From assembly GCA_003224235.1 (NCBI GenBank), contig QHYU01000143.1, positions 1 to 38,025 on the forward strand: a DNA stretch of 38,025 nt, written 5' to 3'. Positions 31,555 to 38,025 of this stretch are shown here, in pieces (positions within the stretch are counted from its first letter, which is position 1; every line of letters starts with the position of its first letter). The DNA comes from Acidobacteriota bacterium (GTDB taxonomy: Bacteria; Acidobacteriota; Terriglobia; Acidiferrales; UBA7541). Both the position numbers and the translations under genes were made by a program. The notes beneath the pieces are model-generated. The model searched no databases. It saw nothing but the letters and a program-made list of their open reading frames with translations, and had not been told where the DNA came from.

Positions 31555-32553
31555 CTAGCGGCGCGAGCGATTCTTTTCCGGGAAGTAGCTGACCTCGACC
31601 GGCTGCTCAAGCCGGAAGTCGAGTCGTGTTTCCGACGGGATGCGGATCTGCTTGCCCTTGGTGGCTGCCTGAACCGCGGTGCCAGAGGCGGCGCCCACGC
31701 CGGCCCCAATCGCCGCGCCCTTGCCACCACCGGCAATCGCGCCGATGGCCGCGCCGATGGCCGCGCCACCGCCAATTGTCGCGGCGGTGCGCTTGCCCCG
31801 AGAGGTTCCGACCTGCTGGTACTCGTTGCTCGCCAGCGCGTACGACTTGCCCTGGAACTCCATCCGCACCAACTCCAGGCCAAGTTCGCTGCGCCCGCTC
31901 ATGTGTCCTGCCGAGCGTGCTTGCACCAGCTTGATGTATACATCGGTGCCGGAAGGCACGACGATGTCGCCGTCCAAGACAATCGGCCCATCCAGCGAGG
32001 CCTTGAAGATCTCGCCGCTATGGTTGACCTCTGAATCGATGGAATCAATTGTCCGCACACTTACTGAAGTCCCCGCTGGGATCTCCACGTGTCTCGGCTG
32101 CGGCGGCGGTGGCGGCGACGCAGGTGCGGCCGCGGCTTGTACAGGTGCCGGAGGCGATACCGGCGCAATCTCACGCGCAGGCGTTGGTGCCGTCCGCTTT
32201 GGCACTCTGCGCACCGGCGCGGGAGCGGGTGCTGGTTCGGCTGCGGGGGCAGGGGCGGCAGGCGTCTCGGCAATCTGAACGGTCATCTTGTCGTTAACCT
32301 TGGTTACGCCCGGGGTTTCGTTGGCCAGCTTATAGGCCTGAAAGCGCGCGGCGTCGCTGGGTAACTCGCCACTCAAGGTGACTTCCCCATTCTTTGCCGT
32401 CACTTCCAGGTTGGCGGCCTTCACCTGCGGGTCCGAGAACATCCTGGCCTTCACTGCCGTGGTGATCTGCTGGTCGCTGGGTGCCTTGGAGCAGGCGGCA
32501 GCCAGTCCCAGAACCATCACTAGCGCCACGAGCAAAATCGCAGACCTACGCAT
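31555..32553 (-). CDS. Lipoprotein with BON domain and glycine-zipper segment
   Basis: A 332-aa envelope lipoprotein. The start is set by AAGGAGG four nt before the ATG. Signal peptide MRRSAILLVALVMVLGLAAA ends at the lipobox cysteine (LAAAC). Residues about 26-92 are a BON domain (ITTAVKARMFSDPQVKAANL ... GEVTLSGELPSDAARFQAYK), thought to bind membranes or other proteins. A Pro/Ala-rich linker of about 65 residues follows. A beta-type domain comes next (IPAGTSVSVRTIDSIDSEVN ... GDIVVPSGTDVYIKLVQA), then a glycine zipper (IGGGAAIGAAIGAIAGGGKG) that could insert into a membrane. An envelope or stress-linked role is inferred. Confidence 0.88.
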   Translation of the reverse strand: MRRSAILLVALVMVLGLAAACSKAPSDQQITTAVKARMFSDPQVKAANLEVTAKNGEVTLSGELPSDAARFQAYKLANETPGVTKVNDKMTVQIAETPAAPAPAAEPAPAPAPVRRVPKRTAPTPAREIAPVSPPAPVQAAAAPASPPPPPQPRHVEIPAGTSVSVRTIDSIDSEVNHSGEIFKASLDGPIVLDGDIVVPSGTDVYIKLVQARSAGHMSGRSELGLELVRMEFQGKSYALASNEYQQVGTSRGKRTAATIGGGAAIGAAIGAIAGGGKGAAIGAGVGAASGTAVQAATKGKQIRIPSETRLDFRLEQPVEVSYFPEKNRSRR

Positions 32554-32585
32554 AGTCCCTCCTTGCTGCATTGAACCCTCGCGCA

Positions 32586-32603
32586 GCCCCGAAGTTTCGG
32601 GGC
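32586..32603 (-). promoter_or_regulatory. Leader hairpin before the BON lipoprotein gene
   Basis: GCCCCGAAGTTTCGGGGC is a perfect 18-bp palindrome. It lies about 35 nt upstream of the lipoprotein start, between the predicted promoter and the ribosome-binding site, so it may stabilise the mRNA leader or bind a regulator. Confidence 0.4.
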
Positions 32604-32651
32604 GAGCTGGCCGGGTTGCGCGGCGAGCGGGTGCTTTCATGCCTTGCCTTC

Positions 32652-32680
32652 ACTGTACTACGATGCGCCCAGAGGGCCAA
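32652..32680 (-). promoter_or_regulatory. Candidate promoter of the BON lipoprotein gene
   Basis: On the minus strand TTGGCC (32675-32680) and TACAGT (32652-32657) have a 17-bp spacer, about 100 bp before the start codon. Each box matches the sigma-70 consensus at 4 of 6 positions. Confidence 0.45.
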
Positions 32681-33036
32681 CGGGTGTATCCGCGCCTGTG
32701 TCTGGATTCGCAGCAAGACTAAGCGAGGCAGGGAAAGCCACCGGTGTCGCCGCACAAGGTTTGCGGTCCGGAGCAGCAGAAAAGAAAGCATTTGGGGCCA
32801 GCCACCTTGCAGCGGAGGCCAAAAAATAATCGAGCATGCCGTCGGCGGGCCACATGCCCGAACGTGTTTATAAGCAGGAGGCGAGCCAACCCTACTGGAT
32901 TCCATACATATCCTATTGAGTTAAGAAACAGAACCCAAGCGCACGGTGCTGTGGAACTCTATCTGGGACTGCCTAGAGCCAAGGAGGAAGTTGATCCCTC
33001 CCCGGAGTGGTTGGTTTTTCGTTTGGAGCTTTCCCG
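32681..33036. other. Gene-free stretch between the lipoprotein gene and the receptor gene
   Basis: No gene, RNA or clear terminator is recognised in these 356 bp (483 bp with the lipoprotein leader). A CGGGC/GCCCG short hairpin occurs around 32847-32862. The part near 32880-32935 is comparatively AT-rich. No terminator with a T-run is seen after the receptor gene stop. Confidence 0.4.
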
Positions 33037-36000
33037 CTAATACTCGAGCCGGATCGCAAGCCGGGCGAAGAATGGCCGCTGGTAGGCGTTGTTTGCAAAC
33101 GTCGGCTCGAGGAAGTCCGGGTTCCGCTGGATTGGCGGGCTCACTCCGCTGAGGAACCCCGTGTCCGCAAACTGATCGACTCGTTCCACACGGCGCGCGT
33201 TAATGACGTTGAAGAGGTCTGCCACGAACTTGATGCGGTACCGTTCGGATATCTTCCAGGTGTAGTCCACGTGCGCGTCGATGTTGGTGGTCGCCAGGCT
33301 TCGGCCCTGTGATCCACGGCCGCCAATGGGGATCTCACCCTGGTTCAGATAAGCCGGGTGAGCCCCCAACTTGCTCAGTGGATAGCCGGTCTGGTACCTC
33401 CAGCCTGTTCCCACATTGATGCCATTGTTGAAAGTATAGTTAGCGTAGACGTTGACGACGTGACGACGATCGGTCGGCAGCACGCCGGAAGTAAACTGAT
33501 CGCCCAATGAGCTGCTCTTGACGAAGTCGAACAGTGTCGTGATGTTGGCGTCGTCCTGACCGTTGTCGTTGCGGAACAGCCCTTCGTAGTTCCCCTGCAG
33601 CTTCGAAATGCGCCAGTTACCCATAAGCTGCCAGTTCTTTGTGAACCGCTTCTCGATCTGGAACTCGAAGGCCTGGTACTTGCGCATTGGTATCGGGAAG
33701 CCATCCGGAAGCCCGTCTTCACCCAGCGTCGCGGAACCCGGCAGGTATTGAGGACTCCCCGATCCATCCAGGCAGCCCAAGCCGCTGTTCGGATCCTCAT
33801 TGAACGGATCGGGTGGGATGCCGCCGAATTTCGCGGGGTCGCACCGCGTGTTGCGGAACACGTCGGTGGTTGAGGTGGGATTAGCGAGCACTAACTGCTG
33901 GACAATCAGGCTTCCGTCTGATGCGCTGTTGGCGTTGAACGCGCCCACTGTCTCGCCGGAAATGTTCTCTACGATCCGGCGGATGCGCCGATCGAGGTAG
34001 CGAGCGCTGACGTAGACGCCGCCTCGGAATTCGTGTTCGATTCCGACGACGAACTCATCTTGGTACTGAGCTTTGGTCCCCGGAATAAACTGCGTCACCC
34101 CGCCGGAGAAGCCGACTGCGCCGCTGCTGGCGCCCAGGAAGAAGTGGTGCGCCGGGTCAAGGATCCAGTTGGCAGGATTGGTCAAGCAGGAATTAATTCC
34201 CTGCGGGTTATTCGGCGCGCTGGCCGGACAACCCGGCGTGGGGTTCGTTGTGCTGTTGAGGGTCGCAGCGTTAGAACCCGGATTGCTCAGTGCGAACCGC
34301 GGTCCGATGTACCGGCTCTCGTCCGAGAGTGATCGTACGGCAAGATCCTGCGGGATCTTCTCGAAGAAGCGACCGAAGTTGAAAAACATCTTTGTCTTGC
34401 GGTTGCCCCAGGGGTCCACGATGATGCCGGCCCGCGGCGCCCAGTTGCCGGGGAAGCTATAGGCTCTATCCTCTCCAATGATCCGTTGCTGTTCCCAGCG
34501 CAGGCCTAGCTTCAGGGTGATGTACCTGGAGAGCTGCCATGCGTCCTGCAGATAGACGGCCGCGTACTTCGTATTGGTCGCGCCTTGGAGGCCTGTGAAC
34601 GCCCCGCGGCGCTGCGATAGGAAGAAACCCGACGGGCCGCCTCTCCGCAGAAGGAAGTCCCCGCCGAACACGGTGCTCCCGCAATCCTTGGGGTTGAACT
34701 CCGCGCCCAATGGGGACTTGGGATCGGTGACGGACTGGCCAAGGAAGTTCGTGCACGGGATCTTCCAGTCGGGACCTGTGTGGCGATGGAACCAGTCGTA
34801 GTTCACATTCTGGAATTCACCGCCATAATCCATCTGATGGCCGCCCCAGGCTCGGAAGGTCAGGGTGGCGTTGGCTGAAACTTGCCGGTTATTCCCTTCG
34901 GTGTTTTCAACGAAGCCAGCCCCTCCAATCTCGTTCAGGCCTCGGCTGGTCGCGGGAGTCGGTAAGCCATCGAGCAGCGGATTGGGAGTTCCGGGTGTGC
35001 CTTCAGTCCGGTCCTGCACCCGATAGATATTCGGGAGATTGGACTCGTCGAACTTGTTGTGCGCCCAGCTAAAGCTGGCGTTTAAAAGGAATTTTGGAGA
35101 AAACGCGCCGTTGTATCGTACGCTCCAGTTTCTTGAGCCGTAATTCAGCTCGCTGAAGGCCCGCTTTGGGAAGTCGCTGGCCAAAACTCCGCTGCCTCCT
35201 CCAGGACCACCATTCTGCCGATTGGGGCCGAACGGTTGGTGCGAGGGATCGCCGAAGACCGATCCTTCGATCTGATGATTTTGATTTGCCGTAATGTTGT
35301 AGTTGAGCTTGGCCGAGTAGTTGAAGTTGCGCGTCTTCACGCTCACGCTACCCAGTGCCGCCGCTCGGAAGTTGGGCGGGGCGGCGTCATCGCTCCGATT
35401 AAACACGGCGTTAAAGCCGCTGTACCAGAATAGACGATTCTTGCGCAGGTAACCGCCGAACTCGCCGCCGGCGTCCTTTGTTGAAACTCCGAGGGTTGCT
35501 TGCCCTTTGTTGAAGCGCACTTCGTTGGGCTGCAGACGGTTCCCCTCAAGAACACTGGGAGCGGAGAAGAAGTAAACGCCACCGTGGTAAGTGTTGCCAC
35601 CCGACTTGGTGATCATGTTGACCACGCCGCCGAGCGCTTGGCCGTACTGTGCCTCAAAGCCTGAGCTTTTCACCTGGACTTCTTGGACGAAGTCGAATTG
35701 CACCCCGGTGCCCACCGAGCCATAAATCGTCGAATAGGTGCCAATGGCGCCGTATCCAGCGTTATTGATGTTCACGCCGTTGACGATGTAGAGGTTCTCG
35801 AGTCCCGTGGCGCCCGAGATCGATGGGTTAGCGCGTCCAGTGCCCAGCCCATCGTTCACGCCAGCAATCAAGTAGGGAATGTCAGTGATGTTGCGGCCCA
35901 CGGGCGTGTTCTTGAACAGGTCCGCAGTAATGGTGCCACCTGAAGTAGTCGACGTGGTGTCGATGCCCCCTGCGGTCTCGGTTACCGTGATGGTTTGACT

Positions 36001-36339
36001 CGATGCCCCCGCCTCAAGCTTGACCTCAATGTTGGTCCGCTCATTCAGGCGCACCTCGATGTCCTTGATTTCTGTGGTTTTGAAATTGGGGTAGGCGGCC
36101 TTCAGCGTATGCTTGCCAGGCTCCAAGGACGCGAATCGGTAAGTGCCATCGGGACCAGCTTTGGTCTCGCGCACGCCATACTCAGATGTCAGTGTCAACC
36201 TGGCATCGGGCAGGATGCCGCCCGAAGTGTCATAGACCGCACCGCCAATCGATCCCCGGGCGAAGTTCTGCGCTAGCAGTGTTGCCGGAAGGGTCAAGGC
36301 CAGGGCGAATACGATCGTCCCCAGACAATATTGCGTCAT
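33037..36339 (-). CDS. TonB-dependent receptor with carboxypeptidase-regulatory N-domain (Oar-like)
   Basis: Outer-membrane beta-barrel receptor of 1100 aa. Start: ATG at 36339 preceded by AGGAGG nine nt upstream; signal peptide MTQYCLGTIVFALALTLPAT followed by LLAQ. Residues about 30-110 form a carboxypeptidase-regulatory/CNA-B-like domain (GSIGGAVYDTSGGILPDARL, TYRFASLEPGKHTLKAAYPN). The plug domain follows with NLYIVNGVNINNAGYG and GFEAQYGQALGGVVNMITKS, and the rest is barrel, ending RPFFARLAIRLEY with a terminal Tyr. No TonB box is obvious. Six cysteines cluster in barrel loops. This Oar-like class is strongly expanded in Acidobacteriota. The ligand is not known; saccharides or peptides are likely from the family. 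It is downstream of the GWxTD gene but has its own promoter. Confidence 0.93.
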   Translation of the reverse strand: MTQYCLGTIVFALALTLPATLLAQNFARGSIGGAVYDTSGGILPDARLTLTSEYGVRETKAGPDGTYRFASLEPGKHTLKAAYPNFKTTEIKDIEVRLNERTNIEVKLEAGASSQTITVTETAGGIDTTSTTSGGTITADLFKNTPVGRNITDIPYLIAGVNDGLGTGRANPSISGATGLENLYIVNGVNINNAGYGAIGTYSTIYGSVGTGVQFDFVQEVQVKSSGFEAQYGQALGGVVNMITKSGGNTYHGGVYFFSAPSVLEGNRLQPNEVRFNKGQATLGVSTKDAGGEFGGYLRKNRLFWYSGFNAVFNRSDDAAPPNFRAAALGSVSVKTRNFNYSAKLNYNITANQNHQIEGSVFGDPSHQPFGPNRQNGGPGGGSGVLASDFPKRAFSELNYGSRNWSVRYNGAFSPKFLLNASFSWAHNKFDESNLPNIYRVQDRTEGTPGTPNPLLDGLPTPATSRGLNEIGGAGFVENTEGNNRQVSANATLTFRAWGGHQMDYGGEFQNVNYDWFHRHTGPDWKIPCTNFLGQSVTDPKSPLGAEFNPKDCGSTVFGGDFLLRRGGPSGFFLSQRRGAFTGLQGATNTKYAAVYLQDAWQLSRYITLKLGLRWEQQRIIGEDRAYSFPGNWAPRAGIIVDPWGNRKTKMFFNFGRFFEKIPQDLAVRSLSDESRYIGPRFALSNPGSNAATLNSTTNPTPGCPASAPNNPQGINSCLTNPANWILDPAHHFFLGASSGAVGFSGGVTQFIPGTKAQYQDEFVVGIEHEFRGGVYVSARYLDRRIRRIVENISGETVGAFNANSASDGSLIVQQLVLANPTSTTDVFRNTRCDPAKFGGIPPDPFNEDPNSGLGCLDGSGSPQYLPGSATLGEDGLPDGFPIPMRKYQAFEFQIEKRFTKNWQLMGNWRISKLQGNYEGLFRNDNGQDDANITTLFDFVKSSSLGDQFTSGVLPTDRRHVVNVYANYTFNNGINVGTGWRYQTGYPLSKLGAHPAYLNQGEIPIGGRGSQGRSLATTNIDAHVDYTWKISERYRIKFVADLFNVINARRVERVDQFADTGFLSGVSPPIQRNPDFLEPTFANNAYQRPFFARLAIRLEY

Positions 36340-36427
36340 CAGTAGAAACCTCCTAGGGACCCTTGGACGCCCGCAGACACCAGCTGTGCAGCCACCTGCT
36401 GGCCAAATAGAGTCCACGCATCTAAAT

Positions 36428-36473
36428 GGAAATTTATTTCCAGGAGGGTATATATAGCTCTAGGAGATGTCAA
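36428..36473 (-). promoter_or_regulatory. Promoter and palindromic site before the TonB-dependent receptor gene
   Basis: On the minus strand a perfect TTGACA (36468-36473) is followed by TATATATACC. A -10 box TATACC would have a 15-bp spacer, which is short. The AT-rich palindrome GGAAATAAATTTCC (36428-36441) lies where transcription should begin, about 90 bp from the start codon, and could be an operator. Confidence 0.45.
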
Positions 36474-36482
36474 GACAAATAA

Positions 36483-38025
36483 TTACTTTCGGGGAATGAG
36501 CTTGGCTAACTGGGCGCGGGCCCGCTGATGCTCGGGATTGTGTTCAAGCGCTCGGCGGAAAGAGGCGATGGCTTGCTCCGTGGAATTCTGCGCCAGGGCG
36601 CAAAGTCCTCGCCAATAGTCGTTGTCGCCGCTGCTCTCATCTTGGTGCAGCCCTGCGGGGTTGAGCAAGTTGGGTGGCGGCAAAACGCTACCAGCGATCT
36701 TGAAGGGAAGCGTGGTGCCCGCGGTGTGGCCAGTGACCGGGTCAGTCACTTGCACCGACAACAAGTAGGGGCCGGGCTGCAGTTCCCGCACCGGAACCGA
36801 CTTACCCACCAGCAGCGTTCCAAATCGGTCGAAGCGCTTACGATCCAGCGTGTCATCCGTCACCTGACTTTTCACCGTGTGGTCGAGCCGGCCGATGAGG
36901 TATTGCACCCTCAGAGGTAAGGCTGAAGCAGTGAATGCTGCAGGCTCGAGGTGCACCGAAAAGAGCAGGCTGAGCGCCGCGTTTGGGCTCGGCGGAATTT
37001 CATTTTGCGCCAACAGCGTGCAGTGCGCTCCACCGCCGACGGCAAATGGTTCATCGTCGCTGGCTGCGGCGTCGCACCGCTGTACCAGAACGGGTCGACC
37101 GAGGGTGAGCGCGGATACGCCCACGGGTTCAACTCCCACGGCGGTGTTGGCGCGGTAGTAGGTCTGGCTGACACGGTTGAACAAGACAAACTCTAGCTGG
37201 TACTTGCCCGCCAATACCGGCACTCGGTCTTCATAATACAGCGGCCGCGCGCGGACCTCCGCCAGGTCTTTTCCCGCGTAGTAATTTATGCCCTGCCGCG
37301 TGGTTTCGTAGATCAGCTTTTTCTGCGCGTCCAAAACCCGCACTTGCACTTCCAGGTCCAGGTAGTACTTGTCCTTGAAGTTCCCCAGAGCATAGTTCTG
37401 CGGCTCGTGCATCTGCAGCGAGTAATGGATGAACTCTTCACCGAATTGATTGTGCAGGGGCAGTGCCGCCACCTTCAGCGCCGCCAGGTCCGGTGTAATG
37501 CGGACCTTTACCTCCTCCCGCAGGCGGCGTTGGAGACCGATGCGTTCCTTATGGAATCTGTCGTTGGCCAGGCTCAGGATCTTCATGAGCATGGCATCGG
37601 AGGTCAGCGAGGGTGGCCCGTGGATGTCAGCTGGCTCGCTGGGGATCAGCGTCAGGCTGGCGCGGGCCAGTTCCGGGTTGAAGTCGCGCAGAAAGCTGTA
37701 GCCGTTTTTTCGGACGTTTTCAGCGCCAGAAGCGCGGACCAGTTTGTCCGGACCATCAATGTAGGGGCTGTAGAAACGGAAGTCGCCCATCCCCTGCCGT
37801 TGATAAAACATGACGTAAAAGAAGGGGGGCAGCGATGGCTCCTTGTTGGAATAGAACCACAACTCAATTGGATAAATTTGTCCACCACTGGCGAAGAACT
37901 GCCGGCTACCCGGTGGACCCAGAATGATATAAATCTTGCCGCGGTCGGACTGCCAGCCTTCGGCGACCCACTCGCTCTTGAAGTAGGCGCTGGCGTGCTG
38001 GATTCGGCGGTAGTGCTCCTCCTTG
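36483..38025 (-). CDS. GWxTD-domain protein with C-terminal TPR (partial)
   Basis: The 5' part lies beyond the window edge; about 514 codons are present. Near the edge the frame reads SEWVAEGWQSDRGKIYIILG, a variant of the GWxTD motif (GWQSD) followed by the usual ILGPPG. After it come YPIELWFYSN and beta-rich domains that describe properties such as LVRASGAENV, YKLEFV-type strands and VPVRELQPGPYLLSVQVTDP. A TPR-like C-terminus ends it (EQAIASFRRALEHNPEHQRA). An internal TTG at 37862 is not the real start because the frame stays open to the edge. GWxTD proteins are abundant in Acidobacteriota and of unknown function, probably exported. It is located upstream of the receptor gene on the same strand. 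Confidence 0.88.
   Translation of the reverse strand, partial: KEEHYRRIQHASAYFKSEWVAEGWQSDRGKIYIILGPPGSRQFFASGGQIYPIELWFYSNKEPSLPPFFYVMFYQRQGMGDFRFYSPYIDGPDKLVRASGAENVRKNGYSFLRDFNPELARASLTLIPSEPADIHGPPSLTSDAMLMKILSLANDRFHKERIGLQRRLREEVKVRITPDLAALKVAALPLHNQFGEEFIHYSLQMHEPQNYALGNFKDKYYLDLEVQVRVLDAQKKLIYETTRQGINYYAGKDLAEVRARPLYYEDRVPVLAGKYQLEFVLFNRVSQTYYRANTAVGVEPVGVSALTLGRPVLVQRCDAAASDDEPFAVGGGAHCTLLAQNEIPPSPNAALSLLFSVHLEPAAFTASALPLRVQYLIGRLDHTVKSQVTDDTLDRKRFDRFGTLLVGKSVPVRELQPGPYLLSVQVTDPVTGHTAGTTLPFKIAGSVLPPPNLLNPAGLHQDESSGDNDYWRGLCALAQNSTEQAIASFRRALEHNPEHQRARAQLAKLIPRK

Noticed and set aside
32725-32780. Purine-rich segment with a GCC-GGTG-type pattern that suggested a riboswitch
   Set aside because: Does not fit the cyclic-di-GMP or cobalamin consensus on either strand.

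Overview
The window is a GC-rich (roughly 60-65% by eye), densely coded bacterial chromosome segment. It most resembles Acidobacteriota (Terriglobia-like). The basis is gene content: an Oar-type carboxypeptidase-regulatory/TonB receptor beside a GWxTD-domain protein, a fused AroD-AroE enzyme, LpxI, FabV, an AMMECR1 protein, many small REP-like palindromes, and lipid A genes (lpxA, lpxI, fabZ) that mark a Gram-negative envelope. No rRNA, tRNA, CRISPR array, prophage or intact insertion sequence was seen.

Layout. 253-2026 (-): an ABC-2 exporter pair. 2172-4001 (-): sulfate activation (cysC, sat), followed by a transposase relic. 4442-7083 (-): ndk, sucD, sucC. 7302-8330 (+): trpD. 8487-10350 (-): a second ABC-2 exporter pair with a relic of another ATPase between its genes. 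10492-10638 (+): the 5' stub of a secreted protein gene cut off by a REP-like repeat. 10720-14517 (-): trpG, trpE and the AroD-AroE fusion. 14702-15559 (+): an unrecognised secreted protein. 15767-16967 (-): AMMECR1 and pgsA, with a small IS630-like MITE in the AMMECR1 stop codon. 17479-24723 (-): a small membrane protein, hflX, miaA, a 31-codon microprotein, a TonB-like protein, a Gfo/Idh oxidoreductase, lpxI, lpxA and fabZ; the fabZ-to-miaA part is tightly overlapped and looks like one operon. 24853-29945 (+): an M20 peptidase, a secreted alpha/beta hydrolase with TPRs, a YheT-like hydrolase and fabV. 30068-38025 (-): a Tat-exported M24 peptidase, a BON-domain lipoprotein, the TonB-dependent receptor and a partial GWxTD protein.

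How the genes fit together. Most of the window is housekeeping. AroDE-TrpE-TrpG and the separate TrpD serve shikimate and tryptophan synthesis, and SucCD and Ndk serve the TCA cycle and nucleotide balance. Sat and CysC activate sulfate. FabZ, LpxA, LpxI and PgsA make lipid A and phospholipid, and FabV reduces enoyl thioesters. The TonB-like protein and the Oar-like receptor belong to envelope energy transduction.

No clear new defence or biosynthetic system is present. The most unusual signals are an exact 15-residue tandem repeat in the cytoplasmic part of the TonB-like protein, a microprotein joined to both neighbours by 4-nt overlaps, the MITE that restores the stop codon it entered, and several gene relics and inverted duplications at gene borders, some of them next to REP-like elements.
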